DNA from: an uncultured Collinsella sp.
GTDB lineage: Bacteria > Actinomycetota > Coriobacteriia > Coriobacteriales > Coriobacteriaceae
Direction of reading: 5' to 3'
Length of the DNA stretch: 52,743 nt
NCBI GenBank assembly: GCA_937950325.1
Contig: CALFDJ010000031.1
Location: 1 to 52,743 of the forward strand
The number at the start of each line of letters is the position of its first letter. Position 1 is the first letter of the stretch. Below the pieces are notes generated by a model that searched no databases, was not told where the DNA came from, and saw nothing but the letters and a program-made list of their open reading frames with translations. Below are positions 8,178 through 17,609 of the stretch, in pieces. The translations under genes were made by a program, and so were the position numbers.

Positions 8178-10031
8178 ATGCCCGAGAAGATTGAAGAGCT
8201 GGTACGCGCTGCGCTTGCTGCGGCCCAGGAGGCCGGCGACCTTTCCGCATTTGAACTTGACGATTGCGCTATCGAGCGACCGGCTGATACTTCTCATGGC
8301 GAGTGGACCTCCACCATGGCCCTGAAGTCCGCCAAGCTGGCTCACTGCGCCCCGCGCAAGATCGCCGAGGCCGTCGTTGCCCATATGCCCGAGGACCCCG
8401 CGATCGAGAAGGTCGAGATCGCCGGTCCTGGCTTCATCAACTTCTACCTCTCCGTCGCCGTCAAGAACGCCATCTTTGGCGAGGCCCGCGAGAAGGGTAT
8501 GGACTTCGCTAAGTCCAACGTCGGTGGCGGCCTGAAGACCCAGGTCGAGTTCGTCTCCGCCAACCCCGTCGGCCCCATGCACATTGGCCATGGCCGCTGG
8601 GCCGCTCTGGGCGACTCCCTTTGCCGCGTTATGGACCACGCCGGTTACGACATCCAGCGTGAGTTCTACATCAACGACCACGGTTCTCAGATGAACACCT
8701 TCGGCAACTCCATCAGCACGCGCTATATGCAGCTTGCCGACATCATCGCCAAGCAGGGCGTGGATATCGACGAGGCTCACAAGCTGCTGATCGCCGACCG
8801 CGACGCCTTTGTTGCCGACGAGAGCGACGAGCACCCCGAGACCCATCCGTATCAGGACAATTTTGCTGAGACTCTGGGCAAGGACTCCTACGGCGGCGAC
8901 TACATCATCGACGAGGCCGCCGAGTTCTGGCGCACCGACGGCGATAAGTGGGTCAACGCTGATCCGCAGGAGCGCATGGAGAGCTTCCGCGAGCGCGGCT
9001 ATGTAAAGATGGTCGACAACATGCGCGACCTTTGCCATGCCGTTAACTGCGACTTCGATCGTTGGTTCTCCGAGCGCTCCCTGTACGTGAAGGACACCGA
9101 GGGCGAGACCGCCGGCACCTCCGCCGTCGACCGCGCTTTTGAGAAGCTCGACAAGATGGGCTACCTCTATACCAAGGACGGCGCCCTGTGGTTCCGCTCC
9201 ACCGACCTGGGCGATGACAAGGACCGCGTCCTGATCAAGTCCGATGGCGAGTACACCTACTTCGCCTCCGACGTCGCCTATCACTGGGATAAGTTCCAGC
9301 GCGTCGACCACGTCATCGACATCTGGGGCGCCGACCACCACGGCTACATCGAGCGCGTCCGCTGCGTCTGCGACGCTCTTGGCTATCCCGGCAAGTTCGA
9401 GGTTCTGCTGGGCCAGCTCGTCAACCTGCTGCGCAACGGCAAACCCGTCCGTATGTCCAAGCGCAAGGGCACCATGGTGACCCTGCAGGAGCTCGTCGAC
9501 GAGGTCGGCTCCGACGCCGCTCGCTACACGCTCATCTCCAAGAGCTCCAACCAGATGGTCGACTTCGATATCGAGGCCGTTAAGAAGCGCGACAACTCCA
9601 ACCCGGTGTACTACGTGCAGTACGCTCACGCTCGCGTGTGCTCCATCCTGCGCCGCGCCGCCGACGTAACGCCTGAGCAGGCCGACGAGATGGGCATGAA
9701 GGCCGTTGCCGCCAAGGCCATCGGCGAGAACGTCGATTACTCGCTGCTGACCGACCCGACCGAGCTTGCTCTTTCGCGTAAGCTCAACGAGCTCACTGAC
9801 CTCATCGCCAGCTGCGCTCGCGACCGCGCCCCGTTCCGTCTGACGCACTTTGCCGAGGAACTCGCCGGCGACTTCCACAGCTTCTACGCCGCCTGCCAGG
9901 TTCTGCCGAGCGAGGGTCGTCCCGTCGACTCCGAGCTCTCGCGCGCCCGTCTGGCCGCATGCGATGCCGTCCGCGTGACGCTCGCCCTGGTGCTCACCCT
10001 CGTTGGCGTTTCCGCGCCCGAGCAGATGTAA
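8178..10031 (+). CDS. argS: arginyl-tRNA synthetase
   Basis: Class I synthetase charging tRNA-Arg in the cytoplasm. The ATG at 8178 is chosen over the upstream in-frame ATG at 8109 because AAGGAGG sits 5 nt before it, giving 617 residues. The N-terminal additional domain is residues 1-110. The HIGH-type motif SANPVGPMHIGHGRWAALGD is at about 128-147 and the KMSKS-type loop VRMSKRKGT at about 427-435. The C-terminal anticodon-binding helices contain NPVYYVQYAHARVCSI and the DALR-like end. A strong terminator follows. Confidence 0.96.
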   Translation: MPEKIEELVRAALAAAQEAGDLSAFELDDCAIERPADTSHGEWTSTMALKSAKLAHCAPRKIAEAVVAHMPEDPAIEKVEIAGPGFINFYLSVAVKNAIFGEAREKGMDFAKSNVGGGLKTQVEFVSANPVGPMHIGHGRWAALGDSLCRVMDHAGYDIQREFYINDHGSQMNTFGNSISTRYMQLADIIAKQGVDIDEAHKLLIADRDAFVADESDEHPETHPYQDNFAETLGKDSYGGDYIIDEAAEFWRTDGDKWVNADPQERMESFRERGYVKMVDNMRDLCHAVNCDFDRWFSERSLYVKDTEGETAGTSAVDRAFEKLDKMGYLYTKDGALWFRSTDLGDDKDRVLIKSDGEYTYFASDVAYHWDKFQRVDHVIDIWGADHHGYIERVRCVCDALGYPGKFEVLLGQLVNLLRNGKPVRMSKRKGTMVTLQELVDEVGSDAARYTLISKSSNQMVDFDIEAVKKRDNSNPVYYVQYAHARVCSILRRAADVTPEQADEMGMKAVAAKAIGENVDYSLLTDPTELALSRKLNELTDLIASCARDRAPFRLTHFAEELAGDFHSFYAACQVLPSEGRPVDSELSRARLAACDAVRVTLALVLTLVGVSAPEQM

Positions 10032-10076
10032 GCTACGGGTCATTTGACCGTACAGACTTGGTTTAACTAAGCCTTG

Positions 10077-10109
10077 AAAGCCCGATCTCCCACGGAGGTC
10101 GGGCTTTTT
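10077..10109 (+). terminator. terminator of argS
   Basis: The stem AAAGCCCGA...TCGGGCTTT with loop around CTCCCACGGAG ends in five T. It lies 45 nt after the argS stop. Confidence 0.85.
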
Positions 10110-10151
10110 GCAAACGCCGACGTATTGACGAATTTGGAACTGCTGGAAATA

Positions 10152-10305
10152 CGAAACTATGCCGGTTTACTACGATGAAATGAGAAATTCCAACTACGCC
10201 GGCTTTTCGCAAAAAAGTGCAAGGCATCTACCTGCGGTTTTAGTTCAACAAGTTTCGGAGTGATCGCGGTTGAGCGATTCATCGTAGTAAACCGCCACAG
10301 TTTTG
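10152..10305. repeat. 154-nt inverted-repeat element (MITE/REP-like)
   Basis: Arms 10152-10179 and 10278-10305 are complementary over 28 nt with about three mismatches. The inner 16 nt, GGTTTACTACGATGAA and TTCATCGTAGTAAACC, match perfectly. The 98-nt interior encodes nothing. It lies between argS and rho, upstream of the rho promoter. It has the form of a non-autonomous mobile or structural repeat; no second copy is present in this window. Confidence 0.6.
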
Positions 10306-10387
10306 GCGGAGGCAGTCAGATTTGTGGGTGTTAAACCAAAGATTGTCCCTTTTGACTAGTCGTTTAAGAACGTCCTCAATGACTAAG

Positions 10388-10415
10388 TTGCAGGTGGTTG
10401 CGGTTGTGTTACACT
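10388..10415 (+). promoter_or_regulatory. candidate rho promoter
   Basis: TTGCAG (10388-10393), a 16-nt spacer and TACACT (10410-10415). It would leave a 5' leader of about 140 nt before the GTG of rho, with a small TCCGTC/GACGGA hairpin near 10459-10479. Rho leaders are sites of autoregulation in other bacteria; that is only possible here. Confidence 0.5.
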
Positions 10416-10559
10416 AACGCTGCGTATATGACGCAAATATCTCGATACAGATCAATGATGTCCGTCGGTATTTGACGGAGCTAGACTGTTTAGCCGCCCT
10501 GAAGGTTTATGCAGGGAGCATGTGATCACAGGGCTTGAAAAGAAAGTTGAGCAAACACT

Positions 10560-13112
10560 GTGTCTGATCAACAGCAAGAAAACGAAATAACGACGACGCA
10601 AGCCGCTCCCGCTGCACCGGTTGTGTCGGATCAGGTCGCGGCGCCCGCGCATGCCTCGGCTCCTGAGACGCCTAAGGCTGCTTCGACGCCTACGCCTGCA
10701 ACGGCTGAGAAGGCCGTGCCTGCAACTGGTGAGGAGGCTGCTCCGGCAAAGCCCAAGCGTACGCGCCGCACGGCCAAGCCTGCTGCTGACGGCGAGGAGG
10801 TCACCAAGCCCAAGCGCCGTACCACGCGCATGACGCGCGTCAAGCGCACCGTTGCAGCTGACTCCTCGGCGCCGATTTCCGATGAGGTCGCGCAGGCACG
10901 TGCGTTGGCGCAGATTAGCGAGGCTCAGGTGGTGCGCGCCCGCCGTCGTGCTGCCGAGCGCGAGGCCGCGGCTCTGACCGAGCTTGCAGCTCCGTCTGTG
11001 CCCGAGACGCCTGCCGCCACCGAGACCCCTGTCGCCGACCAGCCGACCGAGAAGCCGGTACCGCGCACACGCCGTCGCACGGCTGCTAAGGCCGAGCAGG
11101 TTGCCGATCAGGTAACCCCCGAGCTCACTGAGGCTTCGGTCCGTTCCGCGGCAGGGGAGGGCACATCGCCAACTGAGCCCGCTGCGCCTGTCGAGGCCAG
11201 CGAAGTTCCCGTTGTCGATCCGGCTTTGCGCCCGCACCGTCGCGGTCGCAAGCCCAAGGCCTTCGTCGAGGCAGAGAAGGCCGCAGCCGCAGCTGCGGCC
11301 GCTCGGGATGCTGCGGCGACCGCCGAGTCTGCAACCGCCGCCGACGCGCCCGTCCAGGATGCTACGACTTCCGAGGCCGCTCCCGCCGATGTCGAGCCCG
11401 CCGACCTCCGTCCCGGTCGCAGCCGTCGCACTGCTGCTAAGCGCACGTCCAAGGCTAAGGCTGCCAAGAAGGTTGCGTCCGAGGATTCCGCCGAGACGAC
11501 CGCCGATGCATCGACTGACGCCGCCGAGCCCCAGGACGTCGAACAGCCTGCGTCTGAGAAGCCCAAGCGCGGTCGTAAGAAGTCCGCTAAGGCCAAGGCG
11601 TCCGAGCAGCAGGCCGAGGCCGAGCTGCAGGGCGATTCCAAGGCCGAGGCCAGCGATGATACTGTGGCTAACGCCGACGCCGCCGCAACCGATGGCGCCG
11701 CGCCCGCCGAGGCCGAAGACAACGCTCGCCCCAACCGTCGCCAGCACAAGCGTAACGACGAGCGCAACAACGACCGCCGCAACCGCCAGCGCGATCGCAA
11801 ACAGCGCAACAAGGAGCGCAACGCCGCCCCCACCGAGCCCACGCTTTCGCGTGAGGAACTCGCGGCCATGAAGGTCGCCGAGCTGCGCGAGAAGGCCAAG
11901 GAGTTCGAGATCGAGACGACCGGCAAGAAGAAAGCCGAGCTCGTCGAGGAGATCTACGTCACCGCCGCGAAGGCCGAGGGCTTCCGCGACATCAAGGGCA
12001 TCCTGCAGATTCGTCCGGACAGCTCCGGTATCATCCACGCCCACGGTTACATGAAGTCCAACGACGACGCCTTCGTCCCCGCCTACCTCATCCGCTCCGC
12101 GCGTCTGCGCACGGGCGACGTCATCGAGGGCTCGCTTCGTCCTTCGCGCGGCGGCGACAAGCGCGCCGGCCTCGCCAAAATCACGACCGTCAACGGTCTA
12201 GACCCCGAGCAGATTCGCAACCGCCCCAAGTTTGGTGACCTCACCCCGGTCTATCCCAACGAGCCGCTGCGCATGGAGCACGGCAAGGACTCCATTACCG
12301 GTCGCGCCATCGACATCGTGTCGCCGATCGGCAAGGGTCAGCGTGGCTTGATCGTGTCTCCGCCCAAGGCCGGCAAGACCACGATCCTCAAGAAGATCTG
12401 CCAGTCCATCTCGATCAACAACCCCGAGGTGCACCTCATCTGCCTGCTCGTCGACGAGCGCCCCGAAGAGGTCACCGATATGCAGCGCTCCATTAAGGGC
12501 GAGGTCGTGGCCTCGACCTTCGATATGCCCGCCGACAACCACACCCGCGTGGCCGAGCTCGTCATCGAGCGCGCCAAGCGCATCGTGGAGCTGGGCGGCG
12601 ATGTCGTGGTGGTGCTCGACTCCATCACGCGTCTTGCCCGCGCCTACAACTTGGCGGCGCCCGCCTCGGGCCGCATCCTTTCGGGCGGCGTCGATTCGGC
12701 GGCGCTGTATCCGCCCAAGCGCTTCCTGGGCGCAGCCCGCAATATCGAGAACGGTGGCTCGCTCACCATCCTGGCCTCTGCCCTCATCGACACCGGTTCC
12801 AAGATGGACGAGGTCATCTTTGAGGAGTTCAAGGGCACCGGCAACATGGAGCTTAAGCTCGACCGCGACCTGGCCGACCGCCGCATCTTCCCGGCTATCG
12901 ACCCCGTTGCCTCCGGTACGCGTAACGAGGACCTGTTGGTTGACGAGCAGATGCGTCCGTTTGTCTTTGGCCTGCGTCGCATTCTTGCCGGCATGAACAA
13001 CACCGAGCGCGCGGCCGCATCGTTTATCAAGGGTCTTAAGGGCACCAACACCAACCAGGAGTTCCTGGTGCGTTCGGCCAAAAAGCACAGCGACTACGAG
13101 CAGACGTTCTAG
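10560..13112 (+). CDS. rho: transcription termination factor Rho with long N-terminal extension
   Basis: Hexameric RNA-dependent ATPase that terminates transcription. The protein has 850 residues, about twice E. coli Rho. The start is GTG at 10560 (VSDQQQEN). Residues 1-430 are a low-complexity extension rich in Ala, Glu, Pro and Lys/Arg, with repeated PKRTRRTAK-like basic patches and an RNRQRDRKQRNKERN block near 405-420. Such extensions are typical of actinobacterial Rho. A Rho_N SAP-like domain follows (REELAAMKVAELREKAKEF, about 430-470), then the cold-shock RNA-binding domain (about 480-560). The ATPase domain has Walker A SPPKAGKTT at 600-608, Walker B VVVVLDSITR and the Q/R loops. Confidence 0.96.
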   Translation: MSDQQQENEITTTQAAPAAPVVSDQVAAPAHASAPETPKAASTPTPATAEKAVPATGEEAAPAKPKRTRRTAKPAADGEEVTKPKRRTTRMTRVKRTVAADSSAPISDEVAQARALAQISEAQVVRARRRAAEREAAALTELAAPSVPETPAATETPVADQPTEKPVPRTRRRTAAKAEQVADQVTPELTEASVRSAAGEGTSPTEPAAPVEASEVPVVDPALRPHRRGRKPKAFVEAEKAAAAAAAARDAAATAESATAADAPVQDATTSEAAPADVEPADLRPGRSRRTAAKRTSKAKAAKKVASEDSAETTADASTDAAEPQDVEQPASEKPKRGRKKSAKAKASEQQAEAELQGDSKAEASDDTVANADAAATDGAAPAEAEDNARPNRRQHKRNDERNNDRRNRQRDRKQRNKERNAAPTEPTLSREELAAMKVAELREKAKEFEIETTGKKKAELVEEIYVTAAKAEGFRDIKGILQIRPDSSGIIHAHGYMKSNDDAFVPAYLIRSARLRTGDVIEGSLRPSRGGDKRAGLAKITTVNGLDPEQIRNRPKFGDLTPVYPNEPLRMEHGKDSITGRAIDIVSPIGKGQRGLIVSPPKAGKTTILKKICQSISINNPEVHLICLLVDERPEEVTDMQRSIKGEVVASTFDMPADNHTRVAELVIERAKRIVELGGDVVVVLDSITRLARAYNLAAPASGRILSGGVDSAALYPPKRFLGAARNIENGGSLTILASALIDTGSKMDEVIFEEFKGTGNMELKLDRDLADRRIFPAIDPVASGTRNEDLLVDEQMRPFVFGLRRILAGMNNTERAAASFIKGLKGTNTNQEFLVRSAKKHSDYEQTF

Positions 13113-13150
13113 GTTGTCATCCACGCGCAGCGATAGTCATCAGTGCAATA

Positions 13151-13183
13151 AAGGGTCGGGGCTTTGAGCCTCGGCCCTTTTCT
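13151..13183 (+). terminator. terminator of rho
   Basis: The stem AAGGGTCGGGGC / GCCTCGGCCCTT (two G-T pairs) with loop TTTGA is followed by T-rich TTCTAT. It lies 39 nt past the rho stop. Confidence 0.75.
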
Positions 13184-13258
13184 ATATTGCCGCTCCGCGC
13201 TTTTTTGACCATAAGACTGGCAAGCAGCAGGTTTCCCGTTTCAATCCGACATCGTCGC

Positions 13259-13287
13259 TTGCAATCGACAGGGCGGTTTCGCATAAT
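13259..13287 (+). promoter_or_regulatory. candidate promoter for the 13424-15281 gene pair
   Basis: TTGCAA (13259-13264), a 17-nt spacer and CATAAT (13282-13287). It lies 136 nt before the ATG at 13424 and after the rho terminator. Confidence 0.5.
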
Positions 13288-13423
13288 AGCTTTTAAGCTT
13301 CGCGACGGAAAACGCAGATGAAACGAACCATATACCGTTGCTTTGGGGCATAGCCCCGCTTCATCTTCTCTCGCGCAGCCAACTGAATGATGCGATTTGG
13401 GTGCTGGAAGATGGGGAGAGCTC

Positions 13424-14824
13424 ATGGCTTCTTCTGATGCAACACAACGAGCAGTCCTTGCCGGACTTTCGTGCGGGATCGGCCTTGCCGCTCCCGTGGT
13501 TATGTATGCCGCGACGCTGCCGTTTTCGTCTGTGAACGAGACGGTCGTGGCGGGTGCGGTTCCCTTCGCCGTGGGCGCGGTGGCGGGCGTGGGTATCTAT
13601 GCCGCCTCGCTGGGTATTTCCGAGTACCGTGCGCGGCGTGAAGAGCGTCTATTCCAGCCTGATGCCATGGGCGGTGCCGCCAATCTCAATCAGCATCAAA
13701 GCGAGTTCAAGACCGCCTCGATTCCAGCTCAGCAGCAGGATGCGACTCCTTACGCTGCGACTTCTGCTTCTCAGGCTCAGGCGGAGCAGTCTACCTCGGC
13801 ATTCCTTTCCGGCCTGACTGGTGCGTTCCAGCGCCGTCATGCCGATGATGGTGTCCCTACCATCGCTCGAGCCGCAGATGCCATGGACGAGGACGAGGCT
13901 TGGTCCATGATCGACAGTATGCTCGACGACGATTCGCCGGTGAGCTGCGACCCTGCACACTCGCGCGACGTCTATCAAGTCGCCATCGACGAGCTCACCA
14001 ACGGCGGGCAGACCGGCTCCTTCAATCGCGACGACATCGCCGCCGCGGCACGCGCCGTGTCTGGTTCCCAGGCCGCCCCTGCGGGCAGCACGGCGGCTTT
14101 CGTGGCACTCGTTGCCAACGCGGCAGCCAATAACGCCTACAACGCTACCTCGGCGGACGCGAACGCTTCTGCCGACAATTCGTACGTTGATGAAGCCATG
14201 ACTGCGGACGAGGAGGCCGTTGCCGCCCGCCGTGCCGCCGAAAGCTCGCTTTGGGGCGCTCCTGCCCAGCAGCAGGCGGCTGAGGCTGCGCCGTACAATG
14301 CAAACCTCGCCAGCATGCCTATCATCTCCGGTGCCGTGGACATCGATCTCGATGACCTCGATGAGCCTGCAGCCATCACCGCATCGATTGATGCCCAAGA
14401 TCGCATCGACACCGGCGACCTTCCGGACGCCTCGCTCGAGGTTGATGTTCCCATGGCCGATTACTCGGGCCACGAGGACATGTGGGCCGCCGCCACCGCG
14501 ATTCTGGATGAGATTGACGAGCCTGCTCCTGTTGCAGCCCCCGCTCCCGTCGTTGCCCCTCAGCCTGCTGCCCCCGCCTATGTCGGCCGTCACAGTGCTG
14601 TGTTCCCCGAGGATACTGCCCGTATCTCGCGCGAGAGCATCGAGCGAGCCGAGGCTATTGCCGCCGGCATTATGGAAAATCGTCGTCACGAGCGCGTCAA
14701 TCAGATCCTCGAGGAAGAGATCGAGCGCCTGCAGTCCTCTACCGCCAAGCGTACGGGCCGTGCCTATCTGAGCGTTATCGAGGGCGGTACCGCCAGCTTT
14801 GCGCCGCTCCGCGCGGAGGCATAA
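13424..14824 (+). CDS. membrane-anchored low-complexity acidic protein, unknown function
   Basis: Unrecognised 466-residue protein. The ATG at 13424 is taken because GGGGAG lies 5 nt before it. Two hydrophobic helices occupy roughly residues 8-28 (AVLAGLSCGIGLAAPVVMYA) and 38-60 (VVAGAVPFAVGAVAGVGIYA). The rest is a long Ala/Asp/Ser-rich, probably disordered and acidic region with DDLDEPAAITASIDAQD-like stretches. A basic helix near the C-terminus (RHERVNQILEEEIERLQSS) could be a coiled coil. It is followed after 7 nt by a VanZ-family gene, so both are probably one operon. Function cannot be assigned. Confidence 0.75.
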   Translation: MASSDATQRAVLAGLSCGIGLAAPVVMYAATLPFSSVNETVVAGAVPFAVGAVAGVGIYAASLGISEYRARREERLFQPDAMGGAANLNQHQSEFKTASIPAQQQDATPYAATSASQAQAEQSTSAFLSGLTGAFQRRHADDGVPTIARAADAMDEDEAWSMIDSMLDDDSPVSCDPAHSRDVYQVAIDELTNGGQTGSFNRDDIAAAARAVSGSQAAPAGSTAAFVALVANAAANNAYNATSADANASADNSYVDEAMTADEEAVAARRAAESSLWGAPAQQQAAEAAPYNANLASMPIISGAVDIDLDDLDEPAAITASIDAQDRIDTGDLPDASLEVDVPMADYSGHEDMWAAATAILDEIDEPAPVAAPAPVVAPQPAAPAYVGRHSAVFPEDTARISRESIERAEAIAAGIMENRRHERVNQILEEEIERLQSSTAKRTGRAYLSVIEGGTASFAPLRAEA

Positions 14825-14831
14825 CTTCTGC

Positions 14832-15281
14832 ATGGTTAAGATCAATCGAAAATGGGCGGTCGTGACCTGCCTGATGGCGCTCTTGATCTGGGGCAATTCG
14901 CTGGTTCCCGGCTCGGGGTCGGGCTCACTGAGTCTAACGGTCATGGAAGCTATCCGCGGTTTCCTGCACGGCGTGGGACTTCCATATGAATGGGTGACCA
15001 ACTTTGTTGTTCGCAAGTGCGCGCATTTTACCGAGTATATGGTGCTCGGCATCCTGGCAACGCACGCCTTTGATTTTGAGGGCCGGCGCACCTTTGACGT
15101 GCTGCTGCCCACGGCGGTGTTCCTGCTGCTGATTCCTTCGATCGACGAGACGATTCAGCTCTTTGTGCCGGGACGCGCTGGAATGATCACCGATGTGATG
15201 ATCGACTGCTGTGGAGCGGCAACGGGCGTTGTGCTCCGATATCTCTTACGGTCGCTGATGTGCGCCAAAAAGGCCGCCTAG
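14832..15281 (+). CDS. VanZ-family membrane protein
   Basis: A 149-residue integral membrane protein with the VanZ signature VVRKCAHFTEYMVLGIL at about 58-74 and SIDETIQLFVPGRAGMITDVMID at about 103-125. Four membrane helices are predicted from hydrophobicity. VanZ relatives are linked to teicoplanin and lipoglycopeptide tolerance in some hosts, but most genomic copies have no proven role. The start at the ATG 14832 leaves 7 nt after the preceding gene. The stop codon lies inside the stem of the terminator. Confidence 0.85.
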   Translation: MVKINRKWAVVTCLMALLIWGNSLVPGSGSGSLSLTVMEAIRGFLHGVGLPYEWVTNFVVRKCAHFTEYMVLGILATHAFDFEGRRTFDVLLPTAVFLLLIPSIDETIQLFVPGRAGMITDVMIDCCGAATGVVLRYLLRSLMCAKKAA

Positions 15282-15314
15282 GACGTATTGTTTGGTCCTA
15301 GGCGGCCTTTTTTA
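15271..15314 (+). terminator. terminator of the VanZ operon
   Basis: The arms AGGCCGCCTAGGAC and GTCCTAGGCGGCCT are perfectly complementary and followed by six T. The left arm includes the TAG stop of the VanZ gene. Confidence 0.9.
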
Positions 15315-15395
15315 TTTGAGGGCTTATATGAGGCGTGGTGGCGTCGTTCCGTAGGTCGGATTTGCCGGGCGTGCCACGCCCCGTGGGTGCGTCTG

Positions 15396-16286
15396 CTACT
15401 GAAGCGCCTGTGCGCCCAGGGCCAGGCAGCCCATGATGCCCTGCTTGCCCTCGAGGCTGTTGTTGACGATGTAGCTATCGATGTCGTTGACCTCGGGCGT
15501 GACGATATAGCCGTTGAGCATCTCGGCGCACTTTTTGCGTGCGAGCGGCACGATGGGAGTGTGGTCGGCCACGCCGCCGCCGATGATGATCTTTTGCGGC
15601 GCGTAGCACAGCGTGTAGGTCATGAGTGCCTGTGCCAGATAGCCGGCGAGCAGGTCCATGGCCTCCGAGTCATCGGCCATGTCTCCGGCGCTCTTGCCAT
15701 CCCAGCGCTTTTTAACGCCGGGGCCGGCGATGAGGCCCTCGAGACAGTTGTCGTGGAAGGGGCAGGCGCTGTGCTCGCCAATGGTGTCGCGCGGGTCGCG
15801 CGTGACCAGGATGTGGCCGGCCTCGGGATGCATCATGCCGTGCACGAGCTGGCCGCCCGAGAGCACGCCGGCGCCCACGCCGGTACCGATGGTCAGATAC
15901 ACAACGTCAGTGAGGCCCTGGGCGCAACCAAAGGTGACCTCGCCCAGGCAGGCGACGTTGACGTCGGTGTCGTAGCCGCAGGGAATATTGAGCTCGTTTT
16001 GGATGGTGCCCAGCAGGTCAAAGTAGCGCCATGCCGTTTTGGGCGTCTCCAGGATCTTGCCGTATTGGGGCGAGGCAGGGTTGACTGCGGTGGGGCCAAA
16101 GGCGCCGATGCCCAGCGCGGCGATGCCCTTGTCGGCAAACCATGCGTTGACGGCCTCGACGGTCTCCTGCGGAGTCGTGGTCACGATCTGCTCACGCTCC
16201 AGGACCGTGCCGTCTGCATAGCCCGTGGCGCAGACCATCTTGGTGCCGCCGGCCTCGAGCGCTCCGATAAGTTGCTGCTCTTCCAT
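15396..16286 (-). CDS. ROK-family sugar kinase, probable fructokinase
   Basis: A 296-residue ROK kinase phosphorylating a hexose with ATP. The start is the ATG at 16286, with AGAGG upstream. The N-terminal phosphate loop GALEAGGTKMVCATG is followed by FGPTAVNPASPQYGKILETP, a pattern seen in ROK fructokinases. TIGTGVGAGVLSGGQLVHG carries the sugar and ATP-binding glycines. The zinc site is built from PEAGHILVTRD and a Cys-rich CPFHDNCLEGLIAGPG. The C-terminus IIIGGGVADHT closes the ATPase fold. It is monocistronic; a TATACT -10 lies on the minus strand at 16325-16330. Specificity for fructose over mannose or glucose is inferred. Confidence 0.85.
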   Translation of the reverse strand: MEEQQLIGALEAGGTKMVCATGYADGTVLEREQIVTTTPQETVEAVNAWFADKGIAALGIGAFGPTAVNPASPQYGKILETPKTAWRYFDLLGTIQNELNIPCGYDTDVNVACLGEVTFGCAQGLTDVVYLTIGTGVGAGVLSGGQLVHGMMHPEAGHILVTRDPRDTIGEHSACPFHDNCLEGLIAGPGVKKRWDGKSAGDMADDSEAMDLLAGYLAQALMTYTLCYAPQKIIIGGGVADHTPIVPLARKKCAEMLNGYIVTPEVNDIDSYIVNNSLEGKQGIMGCLALGAQALQ

Positions 16287-16359
16287 AATATTCCTCTCAC
16301 TGGGACGAGTTGCTCCATGACTAAAGTATAGAGCTCTAAACCATTTAAGAAAGCGCCAT

Positions 16360-16402
16360 AAAAAGAAGCCTCGCAACGCGGCAGGCGGTGCGGGGCTTCT
16401 TT
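16360..16402 (-). terminator. terminator of the aminotransferase gene
   Basis: Read on the minus strand, AAAGAAGCCCCGCA pairs with TGCGAGGCTTCTTT (one mismatch) and ends in five T. It lies 26 nt after the aminotransferase stop. Confidence 0.8.
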
Positions 16403-16427
16403 AGTTACTTTAGTTGCCGGGCCGTCC

Positions 16428-17609
16428 TTACCCGCGCGGTTTGATTTTATCACGCAGGGACTTGAGGTTCTCCAGTGCCGCGTTAAGCGTCTCGTCTCGC
16501 TTGGCAAAGTGGAAACGAATCAGGTGGTTGACGGGCTCGCGGAAGAAGCTCGAGCCGGGCACGGCGCCCACGCCCACCTTAGACGCGAGGTCCTCGCAGA
16601 ATTCGAGGTCGCTGTCATAGCCAAACTCAGAGATGTCCATCATGACGTAGTAGGCGCCCTGCGGCACGTTATGCTCAAGACCGATGCTGTCGAGTCCCTG
16701 GCAGAACAGGTCGCGTTTGGCGGTATAGAGGTCGAGGACCTCATCGTAATAGCTGTCGTCGAAATTGAGGGCGGTGACGACGGCTTCCTGCAGGGGAGCG
16801 GCGGCGCCCACGGTGAGGAAGTCGTGGACCTTTTTGATACGCTCGGTGATTTCGGCAGGGGCGATAGTGTAGCCCAGGCGCCAGCCGGTGATGGAGTAGG
16901 TCTTGGACAGCGAGCTGCAGCTGATGGTGCGCTCAAACATGCCAGGCAGCGTGGCCATGTAGACGTGCTCATGGGGTGCGTAGACGATGTGCTCGTATAC
17001 CTCGTCGGTGATGCAGTAGGCGTCGTACTTGTTGCAGAGGTCGGCGATAAAGGTGAGCTCCTCGCGCGTAAAGACCTTGCCGCAGGGGTTGGAAGGGTTG
17101 CACAGGACGATGGCTTTGGGGTCGTTGTCGCGGAAGGCCGCCTCGAGTGTCTTGCGGTCAAAGTCGAATGTGGGTGGGTTGAGCGGCACGTAGATGGGCT
17201 CGGCACCCGAAAGGATCGTGTCGGCGCCGTAGTTCTCGTAGAACGGCGAGAAGATGACGACCTTGTCGCCGGGGTTCGTGACCGTCATCATGGCGGCCAT
17301 CATGGCCTCGGTGGAGCCGCAGGTGACTACGATATTCTCGTTGGGGTTCACCGGCATGCCCATAAAGTGCTCCTGTTTGGCGGCGAGCGCCTCGCGCATG
17401 GCCTGGGAGCCCCAGGTGATGGAGTACTGGTGATAGAGCGGCTTGGGGTCGCTGGCGATGGTGCTCAGGCTATCGAGCAGCTGCGCCGGGGGATCGAAGT
17501 CGGGGAAGCCCTGCGACAGGTTGACGGCGCCATACTTGTTGGAGATGCGCGTCATGCGGCGGATGACGGAATCGGTAAACGTTGCCGTGCGGTTGGAGAG
17601 TTCTTTCAT
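16428..17609 (-). CDS. PLP-dependent class I/II aminotransferase
   Basis: A 393-residue fold-type I aminotransferase of the aspartate/aromatic group. The ATG at 17609 is preferred, with GAAAGGACC upstream, over the in-frame ATG six codons earlier. VNLSQGFPDFDPP is at about 28-40, substrate-binding NPSNPCGKVFT near 160-170, and the PLP lysine in SSLSKTYSITGWRLGY near 228. A C-terminal Arg (HLIRFHFAKRDE) would bind the substrate carboxylate. These features match kynurenine/glutamine transaminase-like enzymes, but the amino donor cannot be told from sequence. It is divergent from tRNA-His. Confidence 0.88.
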   Translation of the reverse strand: MKELSNRTATFTDSVIRRMTRISNKYGAVNLSQGFPDFDPPAQLLDSLSTIASDPKPLYHQYSITWGSQAMREALAAKQEHFMGMPVNPNENIVVTCGSTEAMMAAMMTVTNPGDKVVIFSPFYENYGADTILSGAEPIYVPLNPPTFDFDRKTLEAAFRDNDPKAIVLCNPSNPCGKVFTREELTFIADLCNKYDAYCITDEVYEHIVYAPHEHVYMATLPGMFERTISCSSLSKTYSITGWRLGYTIAPAEITERIKKVHDFLTVGAAAPLQEAVVTALNFDDSYYDEVLDLYTAKRDLFCQGLDSIGLEHNVPQGAYYVMMDISEFGYDSDLEFCEDLASKVGVGAVPGSSFFREPVNHLIRFHFAKRDETLNAALENLKSLRDKIKPRG

